From positions 1 through 64,000 of the forward strand of contig FMBT01000289.1 of the NCBI GenBank assembly GCA_900095095.1: a stretch of 64,000 nt of DNA. The letters run 5' to 3'. Below the pieces are notes generated by a model. The model saw only the letters and a list, made by a program, of their open reading frames with translations. It was not told the DNA's origin and did no database searches. This stretch comes from Fragilariopsis cylindrus CCMP1102. Its lineage: Eukaryota; Bacillariophyta; Bacillariophyceae; Bacillariales; Bacillariaceae. Positions 43,915-54,491 of this stretch are shown one piece after another. The position numbers and the translations under genes are program-made. Within the stretch, counting starts at the first letter, position 1, and every line of letters begins with the position of its first letter.

Positions 43915-46440
43915 CTACCAAAAACTGATACCAAGAGGTAAAGCTAAGCTAGCCAGGATACTACAATAGTGTGATATTCCTTCCACACGAAGAGTTGAAT
44001 GTGATCCGTTTCCACTGCTGCTGCTGCTGCTGCGTTGTTGCTGTTGCTGCTCCTCTTCGGATGATAAATTGTTTATATTTGTACCAGCTGTTATTGGTGG
44101 CCGTGTTATCGTTCCCTCATCATCGCCGGTACAGTCAAATCCATTAATACTGTTTATGCGTTCCCAGTATGATTCATTGATCAATGCCTTAGCGTATTGA
44201 TCGTGTTTCGTGTATGTTGGACCAGTGTACCGATATCCACCGCTTATATCAAATTCCGATGCATCACCTGGTAATACAATCACACCGTAATAATTCGATC
44301 CACCGTTGGATGATATAATATCTCTGAAACTGTCCGATAGTACTACATTAGAATGTTGATTTTGGTAATCTTCCCAAAAAGATGATGGTAACAAACCATT
44401 CCCAAAACTACGTCCCGTAGTTGACAATGCCGCTAATATATTGTATTCCTCCTTCCCGTTGTTGTTGTTGTTCCCGATTCCCATATCATCGTCTTTGTCG
44501 TCCTCATCGATACAATACAAGTATAACTGATGGACGGAAAATCTGAATTCTTCTTCATCACCATCACCATTACCACCATTCTCCTCAAGGATTGGTTCCC
44601 ATTGATCACCCAAATACATTTGTGATCCGTACCCGAAATATTGACCAGCTTTTATCCCTTGATCAGGAACCACTACCTTGAGTATTCCCGCGTCCCTATT
44701 ATCATCGACATTTACATTTACATTTACATTTACATCGACATCAACATCAACATCAACATTGACACCTGCGACAAATAATACCAATCCTGGTTTTAAGTCC
44801 ACTAATGTAACTAGTCCAAACGAATTACGTTGCCATTCTTCGTTTTGATTGAGATAATCCTCTTCATTATTTGATAAGTCTGAGGAATCCCCAGCCGCCG
44901 GTTGGACCATAAAAAATGAAATATCACCTGTTAAGAATTGATGACATCCCATAAAAATTGTTGTAGTAGCTGATGTTGGTTCATCTGTAGACAACGACGA
45001 CGATGAGAATGATGATGTTGATTCTTCTTCTTCTACGTAATCGTCATTGTAGTAATCGTCGTCGTATGATGATTCTTCTTCTTTTACGTAATCGTCATCG
45101 TTCTCCTTCTCTACGTCGTCGTCTCCTTCTTTATCAATACCTTGTGCATCTCCTGATCCTCCTGCTCCTTCGCATACTTCACGATCAATAGAATCAAAGT
45201 CTAATAAAGCCCATGATTCTTCATAAAAATCAATAAATGGATTACGATTTCCTTGATATAATTCACATATTTTGTTGTTACGAAATTTTTCTTCAGAAGA
45301 TGGTGGATCATCTAAATGCCATTTTATTAAACGTGTGAAATAACCCATCATACTATTACTATTATCATTGTCATTATCATTGTCATTATTGTTTAATGTA
45401 GGACTACAATCCGTTAATGTTAAATTTAGCGTTCCATAATATCGTAGATTCATATACAATAATGCACGAGCTATTTCCCCTCGTGCAGATTTTGGAGGTT
45501 GTAATGCATGTTCATCTGTGCAAACACACAAATGATCACTACCTTCACCATTATTGTTGCTGTCCATAGTATCATCAAAACTGAATCCATTCCATTTATC
45601 GTCACCACCAATTTTACCGGATGCTACAGATGATGACGATGAAGGACTATCGTCAATCCGTTGTAATAATACCGCATCATTATTTTCATTGTTGTTCACG
45701 AATTTACAATCGTCACATTCATCATAGTACCAATTTTTAGTACGTCGATCATTATTATGGACGATAGGATGTTGTCTCGTAGGTCTTGTATTATGTAAAT
45801 CATGACCAGCAGCTAATAATTCATCACCTATATTAGTCATCGTTGTCATTTCTACTGCTAGACCATTCATAGGCCATAGATAACCCGGTTTCCATTCTTC
45901 GTCTGATGGATCTTTATCTAGTTCTATCAAGGCTTTTCGAATAGTAATGTTTGTAGCGACAACGATACGGGAAGTGGAAGACATTTTGCTTTCTAAAGAA
46001 GAAGAAGAAGAACCATCATTAATTACCGCAGATGATTCTAGTGATGATGATTCTAATGATGATTCTGATTCGTCGTCATAAGGAATAACTTGACGGTGTG
46101 TTAGTAGTAATAAAGAAGCAATTTCATTACGATTCCAAGACGACCATTCACCATCATTTTTATGATCTTTATAATAAATGTCAACATCACAATTATTGAA
46201 TAAAACTGATGGTGGTATAGTTGTAGATCCAGTATCATTATTGGTGGTGGTGTAGGCAGTGGTAGTTGTACCTACCATCTGGTGATGATGTTCTCGTGGT
46301 ACTTGATCGGAATACGCCAACACGTTGTTGTTATTATTCTGACATGCAGATAGAAAAAGTAGGATAACAATGACGAACGCTGCTGCTACTGTCCCAGATG
46401 ATGATGATGAAATGGAAATCCAACGAGACGACATCATCAT
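43915..46440 (-). CDS. Secreted endonuclease I-like protein with extra C-terminal domain
   Basis: Start placed at the first of three ATGs (46440) because it opens the signal peptide (about residues 13-43, ending VLAYS); the upstream in-frame 73 residues are basic and leader-like. Length is 841. The EndA/NucM family (PF04231) match is in LWPMNG, GHDLHNTRPTRQHP (about 210-223), VHNNDRR, PPKSARGEIARALLYMNLRY (about 312-331), WHLDDPPSSEEKFRNNKI and QGNRNPFIDF (about 394-403). These are the family's LHN, RG-x-AR, RN-x-I and QGNRNPFID blocks. Family enzymes cut DNA and RNA non-specifically outside the cell. The catalytic (D/E)H before the WP position is not visible here: the segment reads PGYLWPMNG. 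Residues about 500-830 form an extra domain with acidic inserts and a (D/N)V repeat, unrecognised. Confidence 0.8.
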   Translation of the reverse strand: MMMSSRWISISSSSSGTVAAAFVIVILLFLSACQNNNNNVLAYSDQVPREHHHQMVGTTTTAYTTTNNDTGSTTIPPSVLFNNCDVDIYYKDHKNDGEWSSWNRNEIASLLLLTHRQVIPYDDESESSLESSSLESSAVINDGSSSSSLESKMSSTSRIVVATNITIRKALIELDKDPSDEEWKPGYLWPMNGLAVEMTTMTNIGDELLAAGHDLHNTRPTRQHPIVHNNDRRTKNWYYDECDDCKFVNNNENNDAVLLQRIDDSPSSSSSVASGKIGGDDKWNGFSFDDTMDSNNNGEGSDHLCVCTDEHALQPPKSARGEIARALLYMNLRYYGTLNLTLTDCSPTLNNNDNDNDNDNSNSMMGYFTRLIKWHLDDPPSSEEKFRNNKICELYQGNRNPFIDFYEESWALLDFDSIDREVCEGAGGSGDAQGIDKEGDDDVEKENDDDYVKEEESSYDDDYYNDDYVEEEESTSSFSSSSLSTDEPTSATTTIFMGCHQFLTGDISFFMVQPAAGDSSDLSNNEEDYLNQNEEWQRNSFGLVTLVDLKPGLVLFVAGVNVDVDVDVDVNVNVNVNVDDNRDAGILKVVVPDQGIKAGQYFGYGSQMYLGDQWEPILEENGGNGDGDEEEFRFSVHQLYLYCIDEDDKDDDMGIGNNNNNGKEEYNILAALSTTGRSFGNGLLPSSFWEDYQNQHSNVVLSDSFRDIISSNGGSNYYGVIVLPGDASEFDISGGYRYTGPTYTKHDQYAKALINESYWERINSINGFDCTGDDEGTITRPPITAGTNINNLSSEEEQQQQQRSSSSSSGNGSHSTLRVEGISHYCSILASLALPLGISFW

Positions 46441-47379
46441 CTTTTCTTCTTCTTTATTCTTTCTCCTTCGTTGGATAGATAGATATATAGATGTATGCCT
46501 TTTAGTGGTATTCCTCCTCCGATAGAGAATAGCACACTTCACACTCCTCTGTCTTTTTTGTTTCTTCACTTTTTTATATATCTTTTCTGGAAAGTGAATT
46601 ATACCCAAGAATTGATAGTGCGTGGTGATGTTGTTCTCCACCGGCACCGTCAACGTCAATCAACTTTTATTAGTTTGTTTGGTTTTCGTTGCTACCGTAT
46701 TAATTTGAAGGTACCACAATGTGTATCTTTTTCTTCGCCTTTACTAGTGTATCTTTTGGACTTATATTGGTGACTATTACCGTATGGTTCAACAAGATAC
46801 CGTAATCAAGAATAATAAGCAACAACAGAACACAAGAAGAAAATAATAATTCAAAAAAAAAACAAAGCAATCGAAGAAGAATTGTACATAAAATGTGAGC
46901 AGTTAAAGGCTCGACACGTGAATTTAACGAACGAATAGCCTCATTTTAACCGCTCTTCAACGCATCAACGGTATTGGGCTTAATTTATTAAAAAAGCAAG
47001 GTACCCTCTGATCAAGTAAAAACACGCAATAAAATAATTTCCATACCCGCTTCGCTAAAAAGCTGGTAGGTGGTATACTCTTTTGATACCCGCTTTGAGC
47101 GCGTCAGTATTCAAAATCACGCTTCAAAAAAACCTGATTGTTTAGTTTCTAGAAAACCCCCAAACATTATTATTGCCGCAAGGCCCAGGCAAAATAAGCT
47201 ATATTATGAGCTGAGATAGTACATTCCCAACGTCAACAGCTATTTAATGTTGTAAATGTCATTTCCTTCCTCCAGCAGCACACAAGGGAAGTAGCACACA
47301 AGGGAAGTTCAAAAGATCAATGACAGTGGCGGAAAAATACAATTCACTGTGTATGCCTCAATTACTACTATACTGCTGA
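46441..47379. other. Intergenic, no gene seen
   Basis: The 5' side of the endonuclease-like gene and the DNA between it and the HA pseudogene. No frame has protein-like features. Confidence 0.6.
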
Positions 47380-49359
47380 TTGGATGAATACAACAACAAA
47401 CAACCAACAGCAGCAGAAGATGACTATGTGTACAAGAAGCAAAAAACCGACGACAGCAATAAGTCCTCCCTTGAATTAGTAGTATCTCCATCACCCTCAC
47501 CAACAACAACAACAACAACAACAACAACAAAAAAAAGATTTATTCCTGAACCGGATTTATACCGAACAAATCGATGAAGTGTTTAATAACCAAGTAAGAG
47601 AATTATTGGGTGGTGATAATAATAATGTTGCTGCTGTAGATGAGGATGATGAACAACTACCACACAGCATTCTTAAAAAGCATGGATTGCTATTATTGCC
47701 AACGTAACGAATATACATTGTTGTTGATGATAAATTACTACAAGACTGCATTATATTGAATATGAGAATGACGGGCGAAACAGAAAACGATACAGCAGTA
47801 GCAACAGTAACAGCAGCAGAAAAATCAATGGAATACTAGCGTGGCGGCGACGATGGTGATGATGCTTCTACCTTGAATATCAGGGGACGAATGAAACACA
47901 TCACCAACAAACAATCCGTTCCTCTTCCTCCTTCCTCGGTTGGAACGATAAGAGAAACATTGACATTGCTGTCATATGGACAAGAACAAGGACAAGTACA
48001 AGTACAACGCAACCATCGTCAAGAGCATCGTAGTAAATCGAAATCATTATCATCACAGCACCACCACCGTCAAAACCGCAAACTCAATACCGCGTCGAAT
48101 TTCGTTGTTATCAACTAGCTATCGTATCGAATATCGCAAAAAATGTGGTGGAGGAAGTAATGTAACACTATACATCGTACCTCCAAAATCTATTGAAATC
48201 ACAATCGAAACTGCGATGTACGACAAATAATTGGCCGCCTATAAGGAAAGATACGGGGACTGTGATGTTTCAAATAAATTTGAAGGATATCAGAGGACCA
48301 ACTACAGGCGCTTCATCAAAAATATGGAAAATCAGCCACCAATGACATACGAACGAATTCGTTCGTTTAACGACCTAGATTTTGAATGGAAACTACGCGT
48401 GCAGGTACCATGTGATCATAGGTTGTCGTATTTACGTAAATAAAAAGGATCGACTTGGTGATACTATGGTCCCCTATATTTGAAGATTATCAAAACCTGG
48501 GAACATGGATTCGATCACAACGGCGAAACTACAGAATATTTCGTAAAGCAAATTCAGGTCCGATGACGACCTTCCCAGAAAGAATTCCACTATTAGAAAG
48601 TTTACAGTTTGTATGGCAAATTGCAGACGAAGATAATGATATCTTTTCTGGTCCAGATGATGATGATGATGATGATGATGATAATGCTGATGAGAGCATC
48701 GTAGGTGAAAAATTATCAATGTTGGACTCGGACGGTTCTGAAGAAGAAGAGGAAGAGGAAGGAACTACAGGTGGGGTTTTACGAACTCGTCTATTATCAT
48801 CTACGGAAAGTACTGATAGTATGCTGAATACGGAAGAATCATCGGAAAAAGTACGATCAACACCAAGTGGAACTGAAGATGATACCGGCATCAATATAGT
48901 CATCGAAAAAGATGAAACACTTATTGCCAAAACTACACGTAGTGGTGATGCTATTATTTATGGGATCGTAAGAGGGTACTCTCCCGATGGACATCAATAT
49001 GATCTATTGTCGAACTGGGAGGTCGAATACGAAGACGATTTATTTGAGGAAGAAGAAGATGACGACAATGATGATGACGATGACGATGACAAGGATGGGC
49101 AAACGAAATACGAATATCTCAACGACAGAGAAGTAACAGAGGCGTGCCATTTTTCAATTCATTATCAGAGGAACTAAAAGAAAAAGCTTATGCAATGTTC
49201 GAAACTCAATCACCACTGCAACAAGTTGAATTGACGACATCAGAAATAAATTCGGAACAACCGAATGCGCCAATAGAGGATTTATCACAAGGAGAACAGA
49301 CTACCGTAGAAAAAGGAGAAAAAGAGGAAAATGCTAAGAATAGGTCTGTAAAAATTTAA
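47380..49359 (+). pseudogene. Decayed HA-repeat gene with frameshifts and stops
   Basis: A broken relative of the HA genes. The first frame (47380, MDEYNNKQPTAAED) ends at 47577 but continues one base out of phase as QIDEVFNNQVRELLG, which then meets TAA and TAG stops near 47704 and 47837 before running on to 48118. From 48231 HA-like text resumes (LAAYKERYGDCDVSNKF ... ERIRSFNDLDFEW), breaks again near 48440, and restarts at 48476 as FEDYQNLGTWIRSQRRNYR ... PERIPLLESLQFVW, a good half of an HA repeat. An acidic tail contains a Tudor-like piece (GIVRGYSPDGHQYDL then VEYEDDL), and a last shift near 49145 joins PFFNSLSEELKEKAY. At least four disruptions make a functional product unlikely. Confidence 0.7.
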
Positions 49360-49452
49360 TAAATAGAACAACATAGCAAAGAAATCACTACAATTGCACT
49401 GTGTCTTCTAAGTCGTGATATATCATTTTTATTTTTAAGTAGAGTGCAGCTA

Positions 49453-51111
49453 TCATTCAGTTCCTGTCCTGGGATCGTCCCGAATAACACTGATTTCCCT
49501 GAGTCTTTCCTGTCTTACTTCACTTAGTTTTCCATACTTTTGTCTGCTATACCATTTTCCAAGATTTTTACCATCTTCTTTGTGATCTCTTGGGACTTTA
49601 CAGTGTCCTTCTCTGTGTTTGTATTCTATAAGAAGTTTGCTGAATTCATCCCATCCATGTTCATTTACATTCCACACTATACCTAGCTCCTCTAGTTGTT
49701 TTTCTTTTACGGCATCAAGTGTTCCTCTCTTTTTAAAGTAGCGCTGGTGGATTAACCACCTTCCAAGATTTGCTCCCTCTTCTTTGTGATTGTATGGGAC
49801 ATTGCAGTTCCCTTCTTTATCTTTGTATTTTATCAGAAGTTTGATGTTTTCATCCCATTCATGTTCGAATGCATCCCACACTGTACCTAGTTCCTCCAAT
49901 TGCTTTTCTTTTACAATATCTAGTGTTCCTATCTTTTTACAATGGCGCTGTCTACTTAACCATAGTCCTAGATTCGCTCCATCTTCTTTGTGACTGTATG
50001 GGACATTACAGTGCCCTTCTCTTTCTTTGTATTCTATAAGAATTTTGATGTTCTCACTCCATTCAAATTCATATCTATCCAACACCATACCCAGCTCGTT
50101 TAGTTGCTTTTCTTTTACATTATCAAGTGTTCCTCTATTTTTGTTGTAACACTGTCTACTACACCACCTTCCAAGATTCGCTCCATCTATTTTGTGATTC
50201 TGTGGGACTTTACAGTGCCCTTCTCTATCTTTGTATTCTATAAGAAGTTGGAAGTTTTCATCCCATTCATGTTCTAATACATCCCACACAAAACCATTTG
50301 ATTCTAATAATTCTATTTGACCTGGATGTAATCCATCTCTCTTGTAACTTCGACGCTGATTGCTGACCCATCGTCCAAGTTGTGGATCATTGTTGTATCT
50401 GTAGGGAACTAAAGGAGAGTTATGTTTTTTGTTGTACGCAATAAAGCGTTCCAACATTTCAGACCATGTTGGACTGACATTATTAGCATACTTATTTTGT
50501 TCTGAAATATGCAAATGTGTAAGTTCAACACATGGTATTCCATCATCAAGTGGAATTGGAAATTTCAAATGATTATCAAGTATTTCATTAGGTTTGTAAT
50601 TAAAGTTATTTCGATTATTATTGCATTTGTAGCACATGGGGATAAGATATGCGTTCTCCTTTTTGCTGATAAAAATATGCGCTCCTACTCCTGGTTCGTT
50701 ACAACATCCTTTGGTGCTACATTTCGATGGCCATGACTGACCAGTTTCTTCTAACCATTGATTTGTGAAATTACTGTATGTTTTTTTAATATCATGTCTT
50801 ATTGGACTTTCGGATGAACTACCGACCATATGTCCTGCAGTATCTCCTTTTTGTGATGTGTATATAAATTTTTGTTGCTTCTTGCTACCGTTACTATTAC
50901 TTGATGATGCGTATCGTACAGTAGTATTGCTGGCGGTACGACTACAGAAGATATTATTTTTGTTGAATCGTCGGTGATGATTGTTGTTTCTGTTACTTTT
51001 TTTACTCCATCCATCACAATCATCATAGTATAATAATGATGTCATCGTCGTCAGGATGTTGCGGTTATGGTTAAACGTCCATATCGTTTGTCGTTTGAGG
51101 AAGGTTGCCAT
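49453..51111 (-). CDS. HA-repeat protein with N-terminal HNH-like Cys/His motif
   Basis: 552 residues from ATG 51111; an in-frame ATG at 51228 would add 39 residues. The N-terminus is basic and Asn/Ser-rich. At 131-163 is a metal-binding-like motif, C-x4-CC-x7-H-x14-C-xx-C, within CSTKGCCNEPGVGAHI and LIPMCYKCN, resembling the HNH/zinc-finger treble-clef found in nucleases. Five HA repeats start near 215, 281, 349, 417 and 485. They are of a different flavour from those at 17.6-23 kb, with EHEWDEN, GHCKVP, GANLGRW and EKQLEELG in each. The catalytic His-Asn-His set of a full HNH nuclease is not complete, so nuclease activity is doubtful; zinc-supported nucleic-acid binding is more likely. It lies next to, and convergent with, the HA pseudogene. 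Confidence 0.85.
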   Translation of the reverse strand: MATFLKRQTIWTFNHNRNILTTMTSLLYYDDCDGWSKKSNRNNNHHRRFNKNNIFCSRTASNTTVRYASSSNSNGSKKQQKFIYTSQKGDTAGHMVGSSSESPIRHDIKKTYSNFTNQWLEETGQSWPSKCSTKGCCNEPGVGAHIFISKKENAYLIPMCYKCNNNRNNFNYKPNEILDNHLKFPIPLDDGIPCVELTHLHISEQNKYANNVSPTWSEMLERFIAYNKKHNSPLVPYRYNNDPQLGRWVSNQRRSYKRDGLHPGQIELLESNGFVWDVLEHEWDENFQLLIEYKDREGHCKVPQNHKIDGANLGRWCSRQCYNKNRGTLDNVKEKQLNELGMVLDRYEFEWSENIKILIEYKEREGHCNVPYSHKEDGANLGLWLSRQRHCKKIGTLDIVKEKQLEELGTVWDAFEHEWDENIKLLIKYKDKEGNCNVPYNHKEEGANLGRWLIHQRYFKKRGTLDAVKEKQLEELGIVWNVNEHGWDEFSKLLIEYKHREGHCKVPRDHKEDGKNLGKWYSRQKYGKLSEVRQERLREISVIRDDPRTGTE

Positions 51112-52244
51112 CGTCTTATATATATATGTTGTTTTTCCGCCTTTATTATCAGGACTGCTTTTAAAGTGATGAGACGAAGCAAGGGGAATGCTATGGGGAT
51201 TGGAAATACAACGTATCGTGCAACACACCGTGCTGTATTATGTCGATACTGGTACTGTGATGACAAAATATGCTAAGGATGCCATCAGGAGAACAAAAAA
51301 AAAGAAAAATATATTATTTCAGGTTTTCAGATGTGAATACACCACTGACAGGATCCATTTTCAATGTCTTTCAACCGCTTTTGAACTGATCAAGTTGAGC
51401 GAGTCAGTCAGTCGAGTGCATATACAGGTGACATGTGTCGAAGGTTGAAACGAATAATTGAGTGAATTAGTGGAGTACATACGTACGGGGAACATGTGTT
51501 TGTTGTTTTACGTCACTTGAGGTTTTAACTGGTGAAATCAAAATTTTAAATTAAGCCGAGTCGAGGTCGAGTAGTTGTCGTTTTTTGTTTTCTTTTCGTT
51601 TCTTCTTGAATTTTTCTTCCGCCACGAATGGAATCAATCATAAAAACTGACAGGGAAAAAAGCAAGAAACTCCTTTTCTCACTTGACAATTGACTTTTGT
51701 GTTGTGCGCTGGCTGCAGTATTATGTTATTATGTGTTACTTGCGTGTCGTGTCGTCACTGCTGTTTTGTTTCAAACTTGTACTCACTTCTGTAATCAGTT
51801 CTTCTAGCTAGTACTCATCTACAGTGTACGCCAAATCAAAAAGAAAAAAAAAAAAAAGCTAAGTATTGCCAACACATACGGTATAAAGATGGAAATTAAA
51901 TAATATATTGTCAAGAAAAATATTCAGCAGTGGATTAGGGGGGTGGTGAAACAGCAGCAGCTTGCTGTAGAAAACATCAAAAAAAACTGAAAATGGTAGC
52001 ATGCGACTAAAGAAAAAAAAACGTGCTTTCTTTAGGGAATGAGTAGTAGTGCATAAGTCGAGTCGAGACAAGTCATTCATTGAATTTGAATGAAACAAAT
52101 TGGGTTTATTTCGAATTTGACAACTACAGTATTGTGGCTATATTATTTACTTATTTATTATTTTGTTTATTGTTTAGTCCTTGCTTGTACTCTTATTTTT
52201 AGTTTCTTTCGGATCTTTTTACAGTATAGTAATATAGTATATCA
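51112..52244. other. Intergenic, no gene seen
   Basis: 5' side of the HA gene and 3' side of the asparagine-synthetase-like gene. It contains a TATATATATA run just before ATG 51111 and an A-rich tract near 51841-51857. No gene is seen. Confidence 0.6.
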
Positions 52245-54491
52245 TTAGATAATAAATTGTTGTAATAATCCTTCTAACCATGGATCAAAATCTTGTTCCG
52301 GTCCATACAATTCAACTTGTGTTTCAAGTCTTGTTGTTGTTGATAATGATGCTTTTGACACTGCACTATTTGATGATGATTGCTGTTGCTGTTGTTGTTG
52401 CAATGCTTTATCAAATTTTCTTCCATTAGTACCAAATATTGTATCCGCCATTTGTTTAGAGGAATTATCACATCGTGCATGACCTAATAGACCAACAACA
52501 ACAGCAGAAGCAGTAGTACTAGTACTAATACCAGCTGCTGTTGGTGTTGGTGGTCTTGTTGCTGTTGTTGTTGCTGCATTATTATTTTTAAGTTTCCTTG
52601 TAATTTTACGAACTGATCGATTTACAGATCCATCGGCTGTACATGATATTAAGAACATTGTGATATCAATAGTCGTTGTTGTTGTTGTTATTGTTGTTGT
52701 TGTTGTATCAGCACTACAAGCATTGTCATTGCCATCGTTGTTGATACACCATGGTAATCCATTATCATCACTCTTATCGTTTACAGCAAGTGGTCCGACG
52801 TATCCCATCCTAATTTGAGTAGCAGTACTAGTACTATTATTCTGTTTAATATTATTATTATTCAGAAAGAATTCAGATGCTCGTAATGCATAGGATTGAG
52901 ATGCATCATCACCATCGCCAGGACGTACATCAGGTGGTGGTGAATATAAAATATTAATACGAACAATAGTCTTCATTTTAGGAGCGGTATCAGTAGTATC
53001 AGTAATATCAACAGAAGCCGTAGCAGTAGTATTAGCAGTATTAGCAGTAGCCGTATCACCAGTGCCAGTATTAGCAGCTGTAGCAGTATCATCAGTAGTA
53101 GCCGTATCAGTAGCCGTAGCAGTATTGTGCTGTGCTAGATATAAATCACAGACATGACAAAACATGGCATCTTGAATTTCAAAACAACATCCAATACAAC
53201 CTCTTCTATCATGCTGCATTATATCACCATTTTTAATTTTTGGATAATGTTTCTTGGTGGGATGTTTCGTAAGAGAATGACCAAATATTTCTTGATATAG
53301 ACGTATATTATATAAATGTTCTTTACAGGTAATTAATATATCATTTTCGAATTGTAGTTTCTCTTTATCAATTTGAAATTCATCATCTGTTATATGATGT
53401 TCCTTCGTCCAATACTCTTCATTGATTGATATAGCACCACTACCACGATCAATAAAATCCATCCGACGATATGCAGCAATCGAGGTTGGAAATGCTTCTC
53501 TTAATAGAACTTTACCATAAGTTTCATTTCTATAATATGGACCATTATATATAGATTGTATCCCTCTTCTCTTACTTCTTGTTGAATCGTTTTTATTTGA
53601 ATCGCCATTTGAATCGCCATCTGAATCATTATTGTCTACAGTAACAGCATCTGATATACAATCATATCGTTCCACTTCTTGTAACGTCCAATCGATGAAC
53701 AATTCTTGATCCATATATGGTTCATGTACCTTCAAACCATAACTATTCCCTAATTTTGTGGTCACAAATGTCCATTGATTGATCATAGCATTTCTTTTTA
53801 GTTTCCATTCTACTACCTCTTTATCTCCTGGTATACCAAACATAAATTCATATCCACCAAATAATTCATCACCACCATCACCCACAACAACATCCGTTAT
53901 ACCTTCTAATGCAGCATAATTCATGGCAGCACTGATCACTAATGAATTACGGATATCCATTCTACCCCAACAAGCTAATGTTTGAATTGTCGATTTTGTA
54001 AATTGAGAAATTAATTCATTACGTGTTAATTTGATTATAATATGTTTTGGTTGCGATTGCGATTGTGATGATGCAGATGCAACAGCATGGATTGAATACT
54101 CTAAATCAGGACCATAATTAGAATAACTTTGTTTTTTCTCCTTGTCCTCATTTTCGTCATTTTCATTTTCATTTCTTTCTTCTTCATTTCTTTCATCCTC
54201 TCCAATAACAACAGTAATCAGTAAATCCAATTTCATACCAATAATAGATGCTACTTCTAATATAGCACAACTATCAAGACCACCAGAAAATAATAATGCA
54301 ATACCAGTACTATTACCACTATTACGTGATTTTATTATCTTAGAATTAATTTTCTTCATTGATTCAATTAAACGTTGACGACATTCATTGGACATATATA
54401 TTGCACGTTCTTCACGTTCACGTTCACGTTCACTTTTACGTTCGTTTTCATTCTTATTGTTGAATAATTGATGTTCGTCGTCACTACTCAT
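52245..54491 (-). CDS. Asparagine-synthetase-like protein without the glutaminase domain
   Basis: Single exon, 748 residues. The synthetase domain (PF00733) has SGGLDS at 69-74, the PP-loop that binds ATP, and GDGGDELFGGYE at about 204-215, both canonical, plus a later FIDRG-like segment. The N-terminal glutamine-hydrolysing domain of AsnB, with its Cys at position 2, is absent; instead there is a charged Arg/Glu-rich start. C-terminal to the domain lies an unusual Cys cluster (RRGCIGCCFEIQD and FCHVCDLY, about 428-445), then long Thr/Ala/Asp runs and a final acidic stretch. Ammonia-using amide formation, or another adenylating reaction such as in beta-lactam synthetase-type enzymes, is possible. 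Substrate unknown. Confidence 0.8.
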   Translation of the reverse strand: MSSDDEHQLFNNKNENERKSEREREREERAIYMSNECRQRLIESMKKINSKIIKSRNSGNSTGIALLFSGGLDSCAILEVASIIGMKLDLLITVVIGEDERNEEERNENENDENEDKEKKQSYSNYGPDLEYSIHAVASASSQSQSQPKHIIIKLTRNELISQFTKSTIQTLACWGRMDIRNSLVISAAMNYAALEGITDVVVGDGGDELFGGYEFMFGIPGDKEVVEWKLKRNAMINQWTFVTTKLGNSYGLKVHEPYMDQELFIDWTLQEVERYDCISDAVTVDNNDSDGDSNGDSNKNDSTRSKRRGIQSIYNGPYYRNETYGKVLLREAFPTSIAAYRRMDFIDRGSGAISINEEYWTKEHHITDDEFQIDKEKLQFENDILITCKEHLYNIRLYQEIFGHSLTKHPTKKHYPKIKNGDIMQHDRRGCIGCCFEIQDAMFCHVCDLYLAQHNTATATDTATTDDTATAANTGTGDTATANTANTTATASVDITDTTDTAPKMKTIVRINILYSPPPDVRPGDGDDASQSYALRASEFFLNNNNIKQNNSTSTATQIRMGYVGPLAVNDKSDDNGLPWCINNDGNDNACSADTTTTTITTTTTTIDITMFLISCTADGSVNRSVRKITRKLKNNNAATTTATRPPTPTAAGISTSTTASAVVVGLLGHARCDNSSKQMADTIFGTNGRKFDKALQQQQQQQSSSNSAVSKASLSTTTRLETQVELYGPEQDFDPWLEGLLQQFII

